Assembly (NCBI RefSeq): GCF_000517025.1 | Contig: NZ_KI912095.1 | Span: forward strand, 352,888 to 416,887 | Reading direction: 5' to 3' | Source of the DNA: Halonatronum saccharophilum DSM 13868 | Lineage (GTDB): Bacteria > Bacillota > Halanaerobiia > Halobacteroidales > Halobacteroidaceae | Length of the DNA: 64,000 nucleotides | Shown: positions 44,005 through 53,550 of the stretch, in pieces | Layout of the letters: every line of letters starts with the position of its first letter | How positions within the stretch are numbered: position 1 is the stretch's first letter | Program-made: the position numbers and the translations under genes | Notes under the pieces: generated by a model | Told to the model about the DNA's origin: nothing | Database searches by the model: none | The model's input: the letters and a program-made list of their open reading frames with translations, nothing else

Positions 44005-44767
44005 AAATAAATTGATTTCTAATTATTTTTATTATATTCTTCTCCAGCCTAGAGACTTGTGCTTGAGATATCCCAAGCACCTGAGCTATTTCACTTTGAG
44101 ATTTCTCTTCAAAATATCTAAACCGTATTATAAGTTGATCCCTACTATCTAATTTTTTTATAATTTCTTTTAAAACAATACTATCTATTTTAGCATTATA
44201 ATAATCCTTAGAATCTGCAATTTGATCTCCTAACTCCAAATTGCTATCTTCACCTTTATAAACCTTTTTATGAATAGAATCTGGTTCTCTTACTGATTCT
44301 AAAGCATTGACTATATCTTCTACAGCCATTCCCAACTCTTTACTCAACTCTTTAATCGTTGGCTCTCGATTCAAATGTTTACTAAGAGATTTCTTTACAG
44401 CCTTTATCCTACGGGCATCCTCCTTTAAGCTTCTGCTTACCTTAATCAGACTATCATCTCTAAAAAATACCTTAATTTCACCTATTATCCATTGAACAGC
44501 ATATGTCGAGAACTTCACCTCTTTGCTTAGATCAAATCGATCTATCGCTTTAATTAAACCTATTATACCAATTTGAAATATATCTTCAAGGGAATACTGT
44601 CCATTCTTAAATCTATGTGCTATCTTTAAAACTAAACGTAGATTGTGATTTATCAGCTTGTCCTTTGCTTCTTCATCCCCTTGTTGATAATCAAATATTA
44701 AACTCTTAACCTCATCTTCCTCTAACAAAGGATACTCTTTTATACTGATACTCTCAAATCTGTTCAT
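44003..44767 (-). CDS. sigF: RNA polymerase sigma-F factor
   Basis: Sigma-F is the first forespore-specific sigma factor. The 254-residue protein has region 2 (LVLKIAHRFKN, EDIFQIGIIGLIKAIDRFD, TYAVQWIIGEIKVFFRDD), region 3 and the region 4 HTH (SQSEIAQVLGISQAQVSRLE). It follows spoIIAA-spoIIAB as in Bacillus, and the anti-sigma factor SpoIIAB holds it inactive until septation. ATG 44767 is preferred (SD AGGGG eight bases upstream) over the in-frame GTG at 44773. Confidence 0.97.
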   Translation of the reverse strand: MNRFESISIKEYPLLEEDEVKSLIFDYQQGDEEAKDKLINHNLRLVLKIAHRFKNGQYSLEDIFQIGIIGLIKAIDRFDLSKEVKFSTYAVQWIIGEIKVFFRDDSLIKVSRSLKEDARRIKAVKKSLSKHLNREPTIKELSKELGMAVEDIVNALESVREPDSIHKKVYKGEDSNLELGDQIADSKDYYNAKIDSIVLKEIIKKLDSRDQLIIRFRYFEEKSQSEIAQVLGISQAQVSRLEKNIIKIIRNQFI

Positions 44768-44778
44768 ACCCACAACCC

Positions 44779-45204
44779 CTACTCTATCTCTTTATCCTGG
44801 ATAGGCACCTTAAGCATCTTTAACCTAGTACCTTCACCCAACTTAGACTCTACTTTAAATTCATCCATAAAAGAATCTATAAATACAAGACCAAGCCCCA
44901 TTCTACCTTCAGTAGTATAAGTAGGCTGACAAGCTTCTTCAATATCTTCAATGCCACACCCTCTATCCTCTACAATTATCTGCAATTTCCCGTCAAAAAT
45001 CCCCATCTCTATCTCAATCTTTCCACTTTCTTCTTTATAACCATGAATTATAGAGTTGGATACAGCCTCTGAAATTGCAACCTTTAACTCTTCTAATTCA
45101 GATAATGTAAAGTCTAATTGTGCTGCAAAGGATGCTACTGTTACTCTACACAAACCAATATTTTCAGAAATACTATCAACTATTAATCTAGCCTTATTTT
45201 CCAT
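44779..45204 (-). CDS. spoIIAB: Anti-sigma-F factor SpoIIAB
   Basis: The 141-residue GHKL ATPase/kinase binds sigma-F and phosphorylates SpoIIAA. The N-box AISEAVSNSIIHGY, G1 box VEDRGCGIEDIE and G2 box GRMGLGLVF are intact. It lies 4 bp after spoIIAA. Confidence 0.97.
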   Translation of the reverse strand: MENKARLIVDSISENIGLCRVTVASFAAQLDFTLSELEELKVAISEAVSNSIIHGYKEESGKIEIEMGIFDGKLQIIVEDRGCGIEDIEEACQPTYTTEGRMGLGLVFIDSFMDEFKVESKLGEGTRLKMLKVPIQDKEIE

Positions 45205-45208
45205 TCTC

Positions 45209-45553
45209 TTACCCCCTAAAAATATTATCTAAGGCTTCTTTCTCTGATGAATAAAGATTTATTATCTTTAACATCCCAGATAACTCAAATATTCTTCTTA
45301 CTTGAGGTGTTACATTTAATAAACCCAATTCCCCCCCTAAGCCCTTGATTTTCTTATAACTGACTAAAATAGCACCTAAACCTGAACTATCAATAAATTT
45401 AATACCATCTAAATTTAATATTAATCCTCTAATCTGCGGATTTATTTTTTTAGTAATGGCCTCTTTAAAACCAGGAGCAGTATGTAAATCAAAGTCTCCT
45501 TTTAAACTTACAATAAGCTTCCCTTCTTTTTCTTTAAATGATAAATCCATCAT
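45209..45553 (-). CDS. spoIIAA: Anti-sigma-F factor antagonist SpoIIAA
   Basis: This 114-residue STAS protein has the regulatory serine in FIDSSGLGAI (Ser57 here). Dephosphorylated SpoIIAA frees sigma-F from SpoIIAB. The gene heads the operon; the SD GGAGGG precedes two adjacent ATGs, either of which could be used. A sigma-H promoter lies upstream. Confidence 0.97.
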   Translation of the reverse strand: MMDLSFKEKEGKLIVSLKGDFDLHTAPGFKEAITKKINPQIRGLILNLDGIKFIDSSGLGAILVSYKKIKGLGGELGLLNVTPQVRRIFELSGMLKIINLYSSEKEALDNIFRG

Positions 45554-45577
45554 CTTCCCTCCTCTCTAAGAATATTA

Positions 45578-45604
45578 ATTCAACATTAACCATTTTTTTC
45601 CTGC
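45578..45604 (-). promoter_or_regulatory. Predicted sigma-H promoter of the spoIIA operon
   Basis: GCAGGAAAA (45596-45604), an 11-bp spacer and GTTGAAT (45578-45584) on the minus strand match the sigma-H consensus RNAGGAWWW-N11/12-RNNGAAT at every defined base. In Bacillus the spoIIA operon is sigma-H dependent. Confidence 0.8.
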
Positions 45605-45790
45605 TATTTTAGATATATTTTTTTATCCTACTCTTTACACCTCAAAACTTATTATGTTAAAATAATTGAAATAATGAGAAGATTAAATGGTTAAAAGATT
45701 TATAAGTTATTATGTGCTTAAGTAGAATATATTTTTGTAAATCAATTTATTATTGCAATTTAGGTTTATTCTTTGATTAAAAAGAAAAAT

Positions 45791-45813
45791 AGTACTCCGT
45801 TAGCGGAGTACCA
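45791..45813 (-). terminator. Terminator after dacF
   Basis: GTACTCCG (45791-45798) pairs with CGGAGTAC (45803-45810) across a four-base loop and is followed on the minus strand by ATTTTTC. It separates dacF from spoIIA. Confidence 0.8.
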
Positions 45814-46995
45814 TTAAAAAACATTCATCAATTTACTTATAAACCTTTTAAAGGTCTGAATTATTATCATAAAGAAATTAGCCTTCTCTACACTATCTTT
45901 AGCAATTAGCTCAACCCTTCCTAACTCCTGTTCTCCTTTTAAAGCAACAATAACCCCCAACTTATCACCAGCTTCAATAGGAGCAACAATCTCTTTATCT
46001 ATACGTGTCTGTTTAATCACTTCTTTCTCTTCTCCCCTTAATAAAGTAACATTGAGATCATCCTTAGCAACAGCAGTAACTTCCTCAACCTTACCTTTAA
46101 ATACTTTAACCTGACCTACCTCTTCCCCCTTCTCTGCTATACTTAAAGAACGATGAATACTAAAAGCATAATTTAATAATTCGCGCGCTTCACTAAACCT
46201 CTTTTGGGAGTTAGGCGCCTTCATAACAACTGCAATAAATCTCATCCCATCCTTACTTGCAGTTGCTGAAACACAGAAACCAGCCTCTTGAGTATAGCCA
46301 GTCTTTAAGCCATCTGCTCCTTGATAAAAGCGTACTAAATTATTAGTATTACGTAAAAATGATTCCTCATCTCTAATATAGTCAATCCAAGTTGAAGTAA
46401 AGTCTAATATTTTAGGATATTTCAATAACTCTCTAGACATAATAGCTATATCTCTAGCGGTAGTATAATTCCCTTCTATTTCAGGATCTGTAGAAGGTAG
46501 CCCATTAGTGTTATAAAAATAACTATTCTCCATCCCCAGCTCCTTAGCCTTATCATTCATTGCTGCTACAAAAGCATCATGAGTTCCATAAATATGTTCA
46601 GCTACTGCTACACAAGCATCATTAGCTGAAACTATGGCTATAGCTTTTACTAAATCCCTTAATTTCATCTCTTCTCCTGGCTCTAACCATATCTGTGATC
46701 CTCCCATCTGTGCTGCATATTCAGTTGCTACTATCTTCTCTTCCCACTCTACTCTACCTTCATCTATTGCTTCCATAACCAATAATAATGTCATTACCTT
46801 TGTTATTGAAGCAGGTGGCATCTTCTTATCAGCATCTTTTTCATAGAGGACATTAGCAGTATTCGCATCTAATAATATTACTGATTCAGATTCTAACTCA
46901 AAATTAGTTTCTTGCACTGCATAAGCATTTCCAATAATAGAAATAATAAAGGCCAATAAAATAATAACAATCAAACTAATTTTTGATTTTTTCAT
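45814..46995 (-). CDS. dacF: D-alanyl-D-alanine carboxypeptidase DacF
   Basis: The 393-residue S11 enzyme has an N-terminal signal peptide (about 1-26, IIGNAYA cleavage region). The active-site motifs are S-I-T-K in PPASITKVMT, SAND in IVSANDACVA, and KTG in DGLKTGYTQEA. A C-terminal beta domain ends in an amphipathic tail. Placement directly before spoIIA equals Bacillus dacF, which is made in the forespore and regulates cortex crosslinking. The terminator after it means read-through into spoIIAA is limited. Confidence 0.94.
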   Translation of the reverse strand: MKKSKISLIVIILLAFIISIIGNAYAVQETNFELESESVILLDANTANVLYEKDADKKMPPASITKVMTLLLVMEAIDEGRVEWEEKIVATEYAAQMGGSQIWLEPGEEMKLRDLVKAIAIVSANDACVAVAEHIYGTHDAFVAAMNDKAKELGMENSYFYNTNGLPSTDPEIEGNYTTARDIAIMSRELLKYPKILDFTSTWIDYIRDEESFLRNTNNLVRFYQGADGLKTGYTQEAGFCVSATASKDGMRFIAVVMKAPNSQKRFSEARELLNYAFSIHRSLSIAEKGEEVGQVKVFKGKVEEVTAVAKDDLNVTLLRGEEKEVIKQTRIDKEIVAPIEAGDKLGVIVALKGEQELGRVELIAKDSVEKANFFMIIIQTFKRFISKLMNVF

Positions 46996-47194
46996 ACTTA
47001 ATTCACCCCCACATTCTACTAATATCTATTACCTTTTTATTATAAGTATGATTGTAAAAAAAAGGGTTTTTAGTGACTGTGGTTATTTTTTACTTCATAA
47101 TCTATTTTTTATTATTTAAAAGGAGAATTATAATTTCTGTCGAAACAATTTAAGTATAAGTGAAATGTATCTTAAACGGGGAGGTTTTAAAACT

Positions 47195-47656
47195 ATGAAG
47201 ACAAAATATATCAATCCTATCTTTGATGCTACTAAAAGTGTTTTACAGAATATGATTCAAGTAGAGGCTAAAAAGGGTGAATTAATAACCCGCAGCAACC
47301 CTTTATCTGCTCAAAAAATCAATGCCTCAATTGGTGTTACGGGAGATTTAAAGGGCTTTATTTATTTTGGTATGACCGAGGAAACAGCCCTTAGCGTATT
47401 TACTAGAATGGCAGGGATGGAATTGGATGAATTTGACGAATTAGCTGGATCAGCTATTGGAGAATTAGCTAATATAATTACAGGTAATTCTTTAACAAAT
47501 CTTTCTAATATAGGGTATAAATGCGATTTAACTCCTCCTTCTATCACAGTAGGAGATAATATTAGAATCTCTACTGACCAACCTCAATTCTTAGTTATTC
47601 CCTTGCATACTGAGATTGGGGATTTTGAGATTAATGTATCTTTAAAAGAAAGATAA
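47195..47656 (+). CDS. cheX: Chemotaxis protein CheX-like CheY-P phosphatase
   Basis: This 153-residue protein matches CheX/CheC-like phosphatases: the E-x2-N pair lies in SAIGELANIITGN, and the flanking DEFDELAG and C-terminal PLHTEIGDFEINVSL are usual. CheX dephosphorylates CheY-P. No che or flagellar genes are nearby, and it is on the opposite strand to its neighbours. The start is ATG 47195 with SD GGGGAGGT; the frame is open from 47165. A bidirectional terminator follows. Confidence 0.88.
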   Translation: MKTKYINPIFDATKSVLQNMIQVEAKKGELITRSNPLSAQKINASIGVTGDLKGFIYFGMTEETALSVFTRMAGMELDEFDELAGSAIGELANIITGNSLTNLSNIGYKCDLTPPSITVGDNIRISTDQPQFLVIPLHTEIGDFEINVSLKER

Positions 47657-47710
47657 GATATTAATTTTATATCAACTCTAAAGGACTATTAAAAGAACAA
47701 TTTATCTAAT

Positions 47711-47752
47711 AAAATAATAAAAGGCGGGCTTTAGCCCGCCTTTTATTATTTT
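47711..47752. terminator. Bidirectional terminator between cheX and pdp
   Basis: A perfect 20-bp inverted repeat with a two-base loop and core GGCGGGCT/AGCCCGCC, flanked by A- and T-runs, so it serves both convergent genes. Confidence 0.9.
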
Positions 47753-49050
47753 ATTACCTCATAAATCAAAGGGTTTAATGCTGGTTTTTTATCACCTATT
47801 TGATAAGCACCTAGCAATTTATCTTTAGCTTCATCTACTTTAGCACTTTCATTATAGTATAAAGTAGCAATAGTCTCTCCACTATCTACTTTATCTCCAA
47901 CTTTCTTAGCCAATTTAATTCCAGCAGCTAAATCAATTTCAGATTCTTTAGTCTCACGACCAGCACCTAAAAGCATTGCACTTATACCAACATCTTCAGC
48001 TACTATCTTCTGAACATAACCTTCTTTTTTAGATCTAACTTCTAAATTGTTTTTAGCTTTAGGTAATAGATCTATATTATCAATAACTTCACCATTACCT
48101 CCTTGTATATTTGCCATTTCTTTAAATTTAGCTAAACCACTTCCATCCGAAATTGCTCTCTCTAAAATTTCTCTTCCTTCATCGGCATCTTTAGTTACAC
48201 CTGATAAGACTAGCATATGAGATCCAAGGGTTAAAGATAGTTCTGTTAGGTCTGCTGGACCTTCACCTTTTAAAGTTAAAATTGCTTCTTCTACCTCCAA
48301 AGAATTTCCAACCGCAAAACCTAATGGTTGATCCATGTCTGAGACTACTGCAACTGTTCTTCTGCCTACCTCTTTTCCTATCTCCACCATAGTCTTGGCT
48401 AACTGAACTGAACCTTCATATTCTTTCATAAATGCTCCATTTCCAGTCTTAACATCTAAGACAATAGAATCTGCTCCAGAAGCAATCTTCTTACTCATAA
48501 TACTGCTTGCTATTAAGGGAATTGAATCCACTGTAGCTGTAACATCACGTAAAGCATATAATTTCTTATCCGCCGGGGCCAAATCTCCTGTCTGCCCTGC
48601 TACTGCTATCTTATTTTCATTCACATTATTAATAAAGTCCTCACGAGTTAATGATATATTAAAGCCTGAAATAGCCTCTAACTTATCAAGAGTTCCTCCT
48701 GTATGACCAAGACCTCTACCAGACATCTTAGCTACTGGCGCACCACAAGCTGCTACTAATGGCGCCAACACTAAAGTAGTTGTATCCCCTACACCACCAG
48801 TACTATGTTTATCTACCTTAACACCTTCAATTGGAGATAGATCTATTCTATCACCCGAATCTACCATAGCCTCTGTTAGATTACCTATCTCTTCTCTATC
48901 CATCCCTTTAAAAAAGACTGCCATTGCCCAAGATGACATCTGATAATCAGGAATTTCACCCTTTGTATAACCTTCAATCAAGAAGTCAATCTCTTCTTTA
49001 CTAAGTTTCTTACCTTCACGTTTTTTATAAATTATATCATAAACTCTCAT
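47746..49050 (-). CDS. pdp: Pyrimidine-nucleoside phosphorylase
   Basis: The 434-residue enzyme cleaves thymidine, uridine and deoxyuridine with phosphate. The family signature [16 protein letters not shown] is at residues about 108-123, and the phosphate-binding [14 protein letters not shown] precedes it. The C-terminal PYNP domain is complete. Gene order pdp, punA and deoB forms a nucleoside catabolism set feeding ribose-5-phosphate. Confidence 0.97.
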   Translation of the reverse strand: MRVYDIIYKKREGKKLSKEEIDFLIEGYTKGEIPDYQMSSWAMAVFFKGMDREEIGNLTEAMVDSGDRIDLSPIEGVKVDKHSTGGVGDTTTLVLAPLVAACGAPVAKMSGRGLGHTGGTLDKLEAISGFNISLTREDFINNVNENKIAVAGQTGDLAPADKKLYALRDVTATVDSIPLIASSIMSKKIASGADSIVLDVKTGNGAFMKEYEGSVQLAKTMVEIGKEVGRRTVAVVSDMDQPLGFAVGNSLEVEEAILTLKGEGPADLTELSLTLGSHMLVLSGVTKDADEGREILERAISDGSGLAKFKEMANIQGGNGEVIDNIDLLPKAKNNLEVRSKKEGYVQKIVAEDVGISAMLLGAGRETKESEIDLAAGIKLAKKVGDKVDSGETIATLYYNESAKVDEAKDKLLGAYQIGDKKPALNPLIYEVIK

Positions 49051-49154
49051 CTAATCACCCCTTTTAATTTTATATTAATAAAGTTCATTTTATTAATATA
49101 GCTGTGAGCCTTGTGTTGTATAGTTTTGTAGCGGTTTTGAATTTGGTTTTAGCT

Positions 49155-49200
49155 CACCCTACAGGTCTAAAAACCAAGACCTTCTGTAATAAAAAGCATT
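49155..49200. repeat. Dispersed hairpin repeat (family 2, copy B, inverted)
   Basis: The reverse complement of this stretch matches 42527-42571 at 43 of 46 bases. It lies between punA and pdp, the second case of this repeat inside a conserved operon. Confidence 0.8.
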
Positions 49201-49222
49201 TCATTTACACAAAGCAGATGAC

Positions 49223-50047
49223 TCATAGCTCATTTATGATCCCTCTTACCAATTGAATAAACTTTGGTTTAACTCTTTGAGTAGTCTCTATTACCTCATC
49301 ATGAGCCAAAGGCTGTGGTAATATACCTGCTGCCATATTGGTAATACAGGAGATACCTACTATATCCATCCCCATATGGTTGGCTACTATTACCTCTGGT
49401 ACTGTCGACATACCAACTGCATCTGCACCTAATAAACTGGCCATTCTTATCTCAGCAGGAGTTTCATATGTTGGCCCAGAAAAACCAGCATAAACACCTT
49501 TTCTAAGGCCTAAACCTTGGTCTTGAGCAACATTTTCAGCTAATTCAACAAGTTCTTTATTATAAGCCTCTGACATATCTGGAAAACGAGGACCCAATTC
49601 ATCCTCATTTGGGCCAATTAATGGATTTGTCCCTGTTAAGTTAATTTGATCACTAATCAACATAAAGTCACCTACATTAAAGTTACGATTTGCTCCTCCT
49701 GCAGCATTTGTAACCACTAGCTTATCTGCACCTAAAAGCTTCATCACCCTAACTGGAAAAGTGATAAATGAGATATCATAACCTTCATAATAGTGGAATC
49801 TTCCTTGCATAGCTACAACCTTTTTACCTTCTAGATCTCCCAAAACCAACTGCCCTGCATGTCCTTCTACAGTTGAAACAGGAAAATTTGGAATCTCTTC
49901 ATACGGAACCTCTACCTTATTTTCAATTTCATCTGCTAAAACACCTAAACCTGATCCTAAAATAAGAGCAACCTCTGGATCAAAATTAACCTTCCCTTTA
50001 ATATAATCAACACTCTCATTTAATTTACTCATCAATTCACTTCTCAT
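49223..50047 (-). CDS. punA: Purine-nucleoside phosphorylase
   Basis: This 274-residue trimeric-type (PNP I) enzyme has VALILGSGLGVLADEI at the start, VVAMQGRFHYYEG, VTNAAGGANRNF with the catalytic Asn region and GADAVGMSTVPEVIVANHMG. It converts inosine and guanosine to base plus ribose-1-phosphate. It lies between deoB and pdp. The start is the ATG at 50047 with an SD of GGGGGG eight bases upstream. Confidence 0.96.
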   Translation of the reverse strand: MRSELMSKLNESVDYIKGKVNFDPEVALILGSGLGVLADEIENKVEVPYEEIPNFPVSTVEGHAGQLVLGDLEGKKVVAMQGRFHYYEGYDISFITFPVRVMKLLGADKLVVTNAAGGANRNFNVGDFMLISDQINLTGTNPLIGPNEDELGPRFPDMSEAYNKELVELAENVAQDQGLGLRKGVYAGFSGPTYETPAEIRMASLLGADAVGMSTVPEVIVANHMGMDIVGISCITNMAAGILPQPLAHDEVIETTQRVKPKFIQLVRGIINEL

Positions 50048-50098
50048 AAATTACGCCCCCCTATTTTTTAGTTTACAGTGTACAGTTTAAAATTTACA

Positions 50099-50120
50099 AT
50101 TGCCACGATAGTGCCACTTT
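50099..50120. repeat. Short fragment of the dispersed repeat end hairpin
   Basis: GCCACGATAGTGCCAC matches the GTGGCAC-GATA-GTGCCAC hairpin at 6903-6924. It lies in the deoB-punA spacer beside a GTTTACAGTGTACAGT stretch. Confidence 0.5.
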
Positions 50121-50130
50121 TTATTACTAT

Positions 50131-51309
50131 TTATTTTACTACCTCATCCTTGAAAGATTTACCATATAAATCTCCCTTTACTCCAAAGATATCTGCAATT
50201 GTAACACCAATATCCCCAAAGGAAGATCTTTCCCCTAAATCATAACCCTCTTTTACTCTATCACCATATACCAATAAAGGAACATATTCTCTAGTATGAT
50301 CTGTCCCCTTAAAAGTAGGATCACAACCATGGTCTGCTGTCATAATTAAAAGATCATCTTCATTTAAAGCAGATATAATCTCTGGTAATCTCTGATCAAA
50401 CTCTCTTAAAGCTTGTGCATAACCTTCGACATTTCTACGATGACCATAGACCATATCAAAATCAACTAAATTAGTAAATATCAATCCACTCTTACCTTCT
50501 TTTAAATAATCTAATGTCTTATCCACTCCATCCATATTGTCGGATGTATGAACTGCTTCAGTAATTCCTTGGCCCGAGTAGATATAATCTATCTTACCAA
50601 CTGACATAACATTATGACCATTATCCTTTAAGTAATCTAAAAATGTCTTTTTAGGTGGCTTAAGAGAATAATCCTTTCTCCTAGCAGTTCTTGTAAAATT
50701 CCCCACATCTCCTACAAAAGGTCTAGCAATTACTCTTGCAACAGCATGTTCACCAGTCAATAAATTTCTAGCTTTTTCACACATATCATAAAGCTCATCT
50801 ATAGAAATAACATCTTCATGAGCAGCAATTTGAAATACACTATCAGCTGACGTATATACAATAGGCTTTCCAGTCTTAATATGCTCCTCTCCCCACTCCT
50901 CAATAATTGCAGTTCCAGAAGCTGGCTTATTAGCTAAGCTCTCACGACCTATCGCCTTATGGAAGCTTTCCATAATATCTTTTGGAAATCCATCAGGATA
51001 AGTTGGAAAAGGATCTTCTGATAAAATTCCACCTATCTCCCAATGTCCAGTAGTAGTATCCTTACCATTAGATCCTTCAGCCATTATACCAAAAGAGCCC
51101 TTTGAATTGGAGTTCTCTGAAACACCTTTAATCTCTGTTATATTTCCTAATCCCAAGCTCTGCATATTAGGTAAATCTATCCCCCCAACTGCTTCAGCCA
51201 AATTTGGTAAAGTAGCTGCTCCTTCATCTCCAAACTTATGAGCATCAGGTAATGCGCCAACACCTACACTATCTAATACTATTAAAACTACTCTTTTAAA
51301 TTCTCTCAC
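50131..51309 (-). CDS. deoB: Phosphopentomutase
   Basis: The 392-residue alkaline-phosphatase-superfamily enzyme interconverts ribose-1- and ribose-5-phosphate. Metal and catalytic motifs are visible: [27 protein letters not shown] (the phosphorylated Thr), and [19 protein letters not shown]. The start is GTG 51309 (SD GGGGTGG); the in-frame GTG at 51318 lies inside the SD. It matches drm upstream of punA in Bacillus. Confidence 0.96.
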   Translation of the reverse strand: MREFKRVVLIVLDSVGVGALPDAHKFGDEGAATLPNLAEAVGGIDLPNMQSLGLGNITEIKGVSENSNSKGSFGIMAEGSNGKDTTTGHWEIGGILSEDPFPTYPDGFPKDIMESFHKAIGRESLANKPASGTAIIEEWGEEHIKTGKPIVYTSADSVFQIAAHEDVISIDELYDMCEKARNLLTGEHAVARVIARPFVGDVGNFTRTARRKDYSLKPPKKTFLDYLKDNGHNVMSVGKIDYIYSGQGITEAVHTSDNMDGVDKTLDYLKEGKSGLIFTNLVDFDMVYGHRRNVEGYAQALREFDQRLPEIISALNEDDLLIMTADHGCDPTFKGTDHTREYVPLLVYGDRVKEGYDLGERSSFGDIGVTIADIFGVKGDLYGKSFKDEVVK

Positions 51310-51498
51310 CTTTACCACCCCTTAATTTAAATGTATAATTCTAGTTTATCCTATATCTCCAAGAAATAAATCTAGATTTATTTCTATCTAGTCTAACCAA
51401 CTATAGTTATTAATATTAAAATTGTCGTTAGACGTCAGACGAATATATTATTAATATTCGTCTTTCAAGATAAAACTCCTTCTTATTTTTGATTTTTT
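51310..51498. other. Spacer between spoIIM and deoB with two palindromes
   Basis: It contains AGAAATAAATCTAGATTTATT-type palindrome DNA (51361-51386) and GACGAATA...TATTCGTC (51438-51463). Neither has a clear T-run. The xerD/ripX gene found here in Bacillus is absent. Confidence 0.45.
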
Positions 51499-52116
51499 TT
51501 AAGGATTTAAAATAAAGCCTTCTGCTATTTGGATCAATCTAGGGGTTACATTTATCTCTATTAAGGCTGCTACAAATAGACATATACCAATCCCCCCCAT
51601 AATAATAGAGTAGTAAACAATTCCTTGCTGTAAATTATACCTTCTCCTAAATAAGATATTACTAACTGCCTTAAATACAAAAACCAAAGTAAAAAATGAG
51701 GCTAATATTAAGCTAGGAATCATTATTATATTTTGAGGAAACATCGCTAAAAATACTAATAAAACCCCTTTAAAGAACATCTCCCTCATTATAAAAGTAG
51801 CTGTGAAGCCAATTATAAATCCTCTTAAAAATATTATAAATGGTACTATTGAAGCACCAACCAGCGTTATTCCTAGAACCCAAAATAAAAGTGCAAATTT
51901 TAAATTTCCAACGATAAGATCCTTAGCCACAATGCTTCTCCCCTCTGATAATAATTGATTAACCTCTATTGTAAACCCAGATAAATAATCAAGGAGAGCC
52001 TTCTTTTGAGTATAGGTTAATGTATTGGCAGATATAGAACCTAGAATAACTCCGATTAAAAAAAATATCAGAACAAATATTAAAAAAATCAGATTCTCTT
52101 TAAAGAAATTTTTCAA
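51499..52116 (-). CDS. spoIIM: Stage II sporulation protein M
   Basis: The 205-residue protein has five or six membrane helices and belongs to the SpoIIM/DUF95 family. The N-terminal NLIFLIFVLIFFLIGVILGS, the region LIVGNLKFALLFWVLGITLV and the FIIFLRGFIIGFTATF stretch fit. SpoIIM works with SpoIID and SpoIIP in septal peptidoglycan hydrolysis during engulfment. Position upstream of deoB agrees with Bacillus. Confidence 0.93.
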   Translation of the reverse strand: MKNFFKENLIFLIFVLIFFLIGVILGSISANTLTYTQKKALLDYLSGFTIEVNQLLSEGRSIVAKDLIVGNLKFALLFWVLGITLVGASIVPFIIFLRGFIIGFTATFIMREMFFKGVLLVFLAMFPQNIIMIPSLILASFFTLVFVFKAVSNILFRRRYNLQQGIVYYSIIMGGIGICLFVAALIEINVTPRLIQIAEGFILNP

Positions 52117-52205
52117 CCTTAGTTTAAAATACCTATAATTAATTTCAATCCCTCCTGACTAGACATTTTTTTAATATTATGCAAAGGGATATAGTAGTTA
52201 TTACA

Positions 52206-52901
52206 TTATACATTTAAAAAACCAGACTGAGCTATTAATCTCCCTATAGCCTCTGACGCCAAGATATCTTCATAAGAATTAGAACTTGCTGCTACCAAAG
52301 TGATGCCTGTATTATACTTCTTTGCTAGTTTAATTGCTCTATTAGCCGAATTCTGGGCTGGTTCAAACCCCTTCTTTTTCTCAGTTCTTGCAATAGTTCC
52401 TGTAATTACTGCAGGTGCTCCATGGCTATAAGCAGCATCAAAGGCAACACCCCCTGAAGCTGTTACAATTAATACTACCTTATCCTTAAAATCGACCAAT
52501 TCTACTATCTCCCTACCTATATTAGGGAGTATATCTCCTATCTTTGCTCCAGATCTAGTAACACCTGCTAAAGCAAGCTGAATATTCTCTTCTCTCTGCT
52601 TATTATCCCCTAACCTAGGCTCTGCAATCACTATTAATTCAGCCCTATTCTTCAATGCCTTCTTACCGGCAAAATAACCTATCTTTTCTGGATTAATAGT
52701 TATTGGAACAGTTACATTATCTGAACTAGCCCCAAAAACTTCAATTGCACCTCCATCTAAAGCTGCCTCAGCCGTAGTTGACATATCTATCACATCAATA
52801 ATGACAATTACATCACCTCTTCTAGCACCCTTTGCTGCACCTGAAGCATTTGAAGTTATATTTAATGTATATATAGGATCACGACTTCCCATTTTCTCCA
52901 T
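52206..52901 (-). CDS. ComB-like (2-phosphosulfolactate phosphatase family) protein
   Basis: The 231-residue protein shows GDVIVIIDVIDMSTTAEAAL and ANGA-like DGGAIEVFG, which correspond to the start of ComB phosphatases, and a late AASSNSYEDILASEAIG region. The normal ComB text is VVIDVLRATTT; here Arg is replaced, so activity on phosphosulfolactate is doubtful. It also has GSRDPIYTLNITSNASG, not usual in ComB. The role is unknown. It lies between nudF and spoIIM, a place with no fixed gene in Bacillus. Confidence 0.6.
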   Translation of the reverse strand: MEKMGSRDPIYTLNITSNASGAAKGARRGDVIVIIDVIDMSTTAEAALDGGAIEVFGASSDNVTVPITINPEKIGYFAGKKALKNRAELIVIAEPRLGDNKQREENIQLALAGVTRSGAKIGDILPNIGREIVELVDFKDKVVLIVTASGGVAFDAAYSHGAPAVITGTIARTEKKKGFEPAQNSANRAIKLAKKYNTGITLVAASSNSYEDILASEAIGRLIAQSGFLNV

Positions 52902-53003
52902 AATAACATCCCCCTTATATCAAATATACAGTATACAGTAGATATGATTTCTATTATTTTCACATCAATCCTATAGCTAGCTAATAAACTTAAAACCTTC
53001 ATT

Positions 53004-53546
53004 TTAATAGTTATAACTTAATTCATTTAACAAACATTGTATACCAATAATTGTCTTAGCATCTTTAATCTTTCCTTCTCTTAACATAACCTTAATCTCT
53101 TCTAAACTATACTCTTTTATATTTATAAATTCTCCTGGATCTGTATTCTGTTCATATTTTTCTAAATCTGTAGCTAAGTACAAATAAATAACTTCATTTG
53201 TGAAACCAGGAGTAGTATAGAAATCATTTATGAAATTTAGAGATTCTGCTTTATATCCTGTCTCTTCCTCTAACTCCCTAAGAGCACAATCCTTAGGCTT
53301 TTCCCCCCCCTCCAATCTTCCAGCTGGTATTTCTAATAATATACTATCTGTAGCTTTACGAAACTGCTCTACCATTATAACCTTCCCATTATTATAAGGT
53401 ATTATTGCTACTGCACCACTATGATCTATAATCTCACGATTTGCTAAACTTCTATCTGGCAACTCTACCTCTTCAATTCTCAAATTAACAATTTCACCTT
53501 CATATACCTTAGTACTTTTAATAGTCTTTTCCCTCAAATTATTCAT
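53004..53546 (-). CDS. nudF: ADP-ribose pyrophosphatase (Nudix)
   Basis: The 180-residue Nudix enzyme hydrolyses ADP-ribose to AMP and ribose-5-phosphate. The Nudix box begins GRLEGGEKPKDCALRELEEE and continues TGY, and the ADPRase-specific Pro lies after it in FYTTPGFTNE. The SD GGGGTGAT selects ATG 53546 (MNNLREK); the frame is open to 53576 and would overlap the DUF3866 gene. It equals yqkG/nudF upstream of spoIIM in Bacillus. Confidence 0.94.
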   Translation of the reverse strand: MNNLREKTIKSTKVYEGEIVNLRIEEVELPDRSLANREIIDHSGAVAIIPYNNGKVIMVEQFRKATDSILLEIPAGRLEGGEKPKDCALRELEEETGYKAESLNFINDFYTTPGFTNEVIYLYLATDLEKYEQNTDPGEFINIKEYSLEEIKVMLREGKIKDAKTIIGIQCLLNELSYNY

Positions 53547-53550
53547 TTTA

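Noticed and set aside
52206-52901. Confident call of 2-phosphosulfolactate phosphatase
   Set aside because: Only part of the family pattern is kept and a conserved Arg is missing, so it is named ComB-like only.
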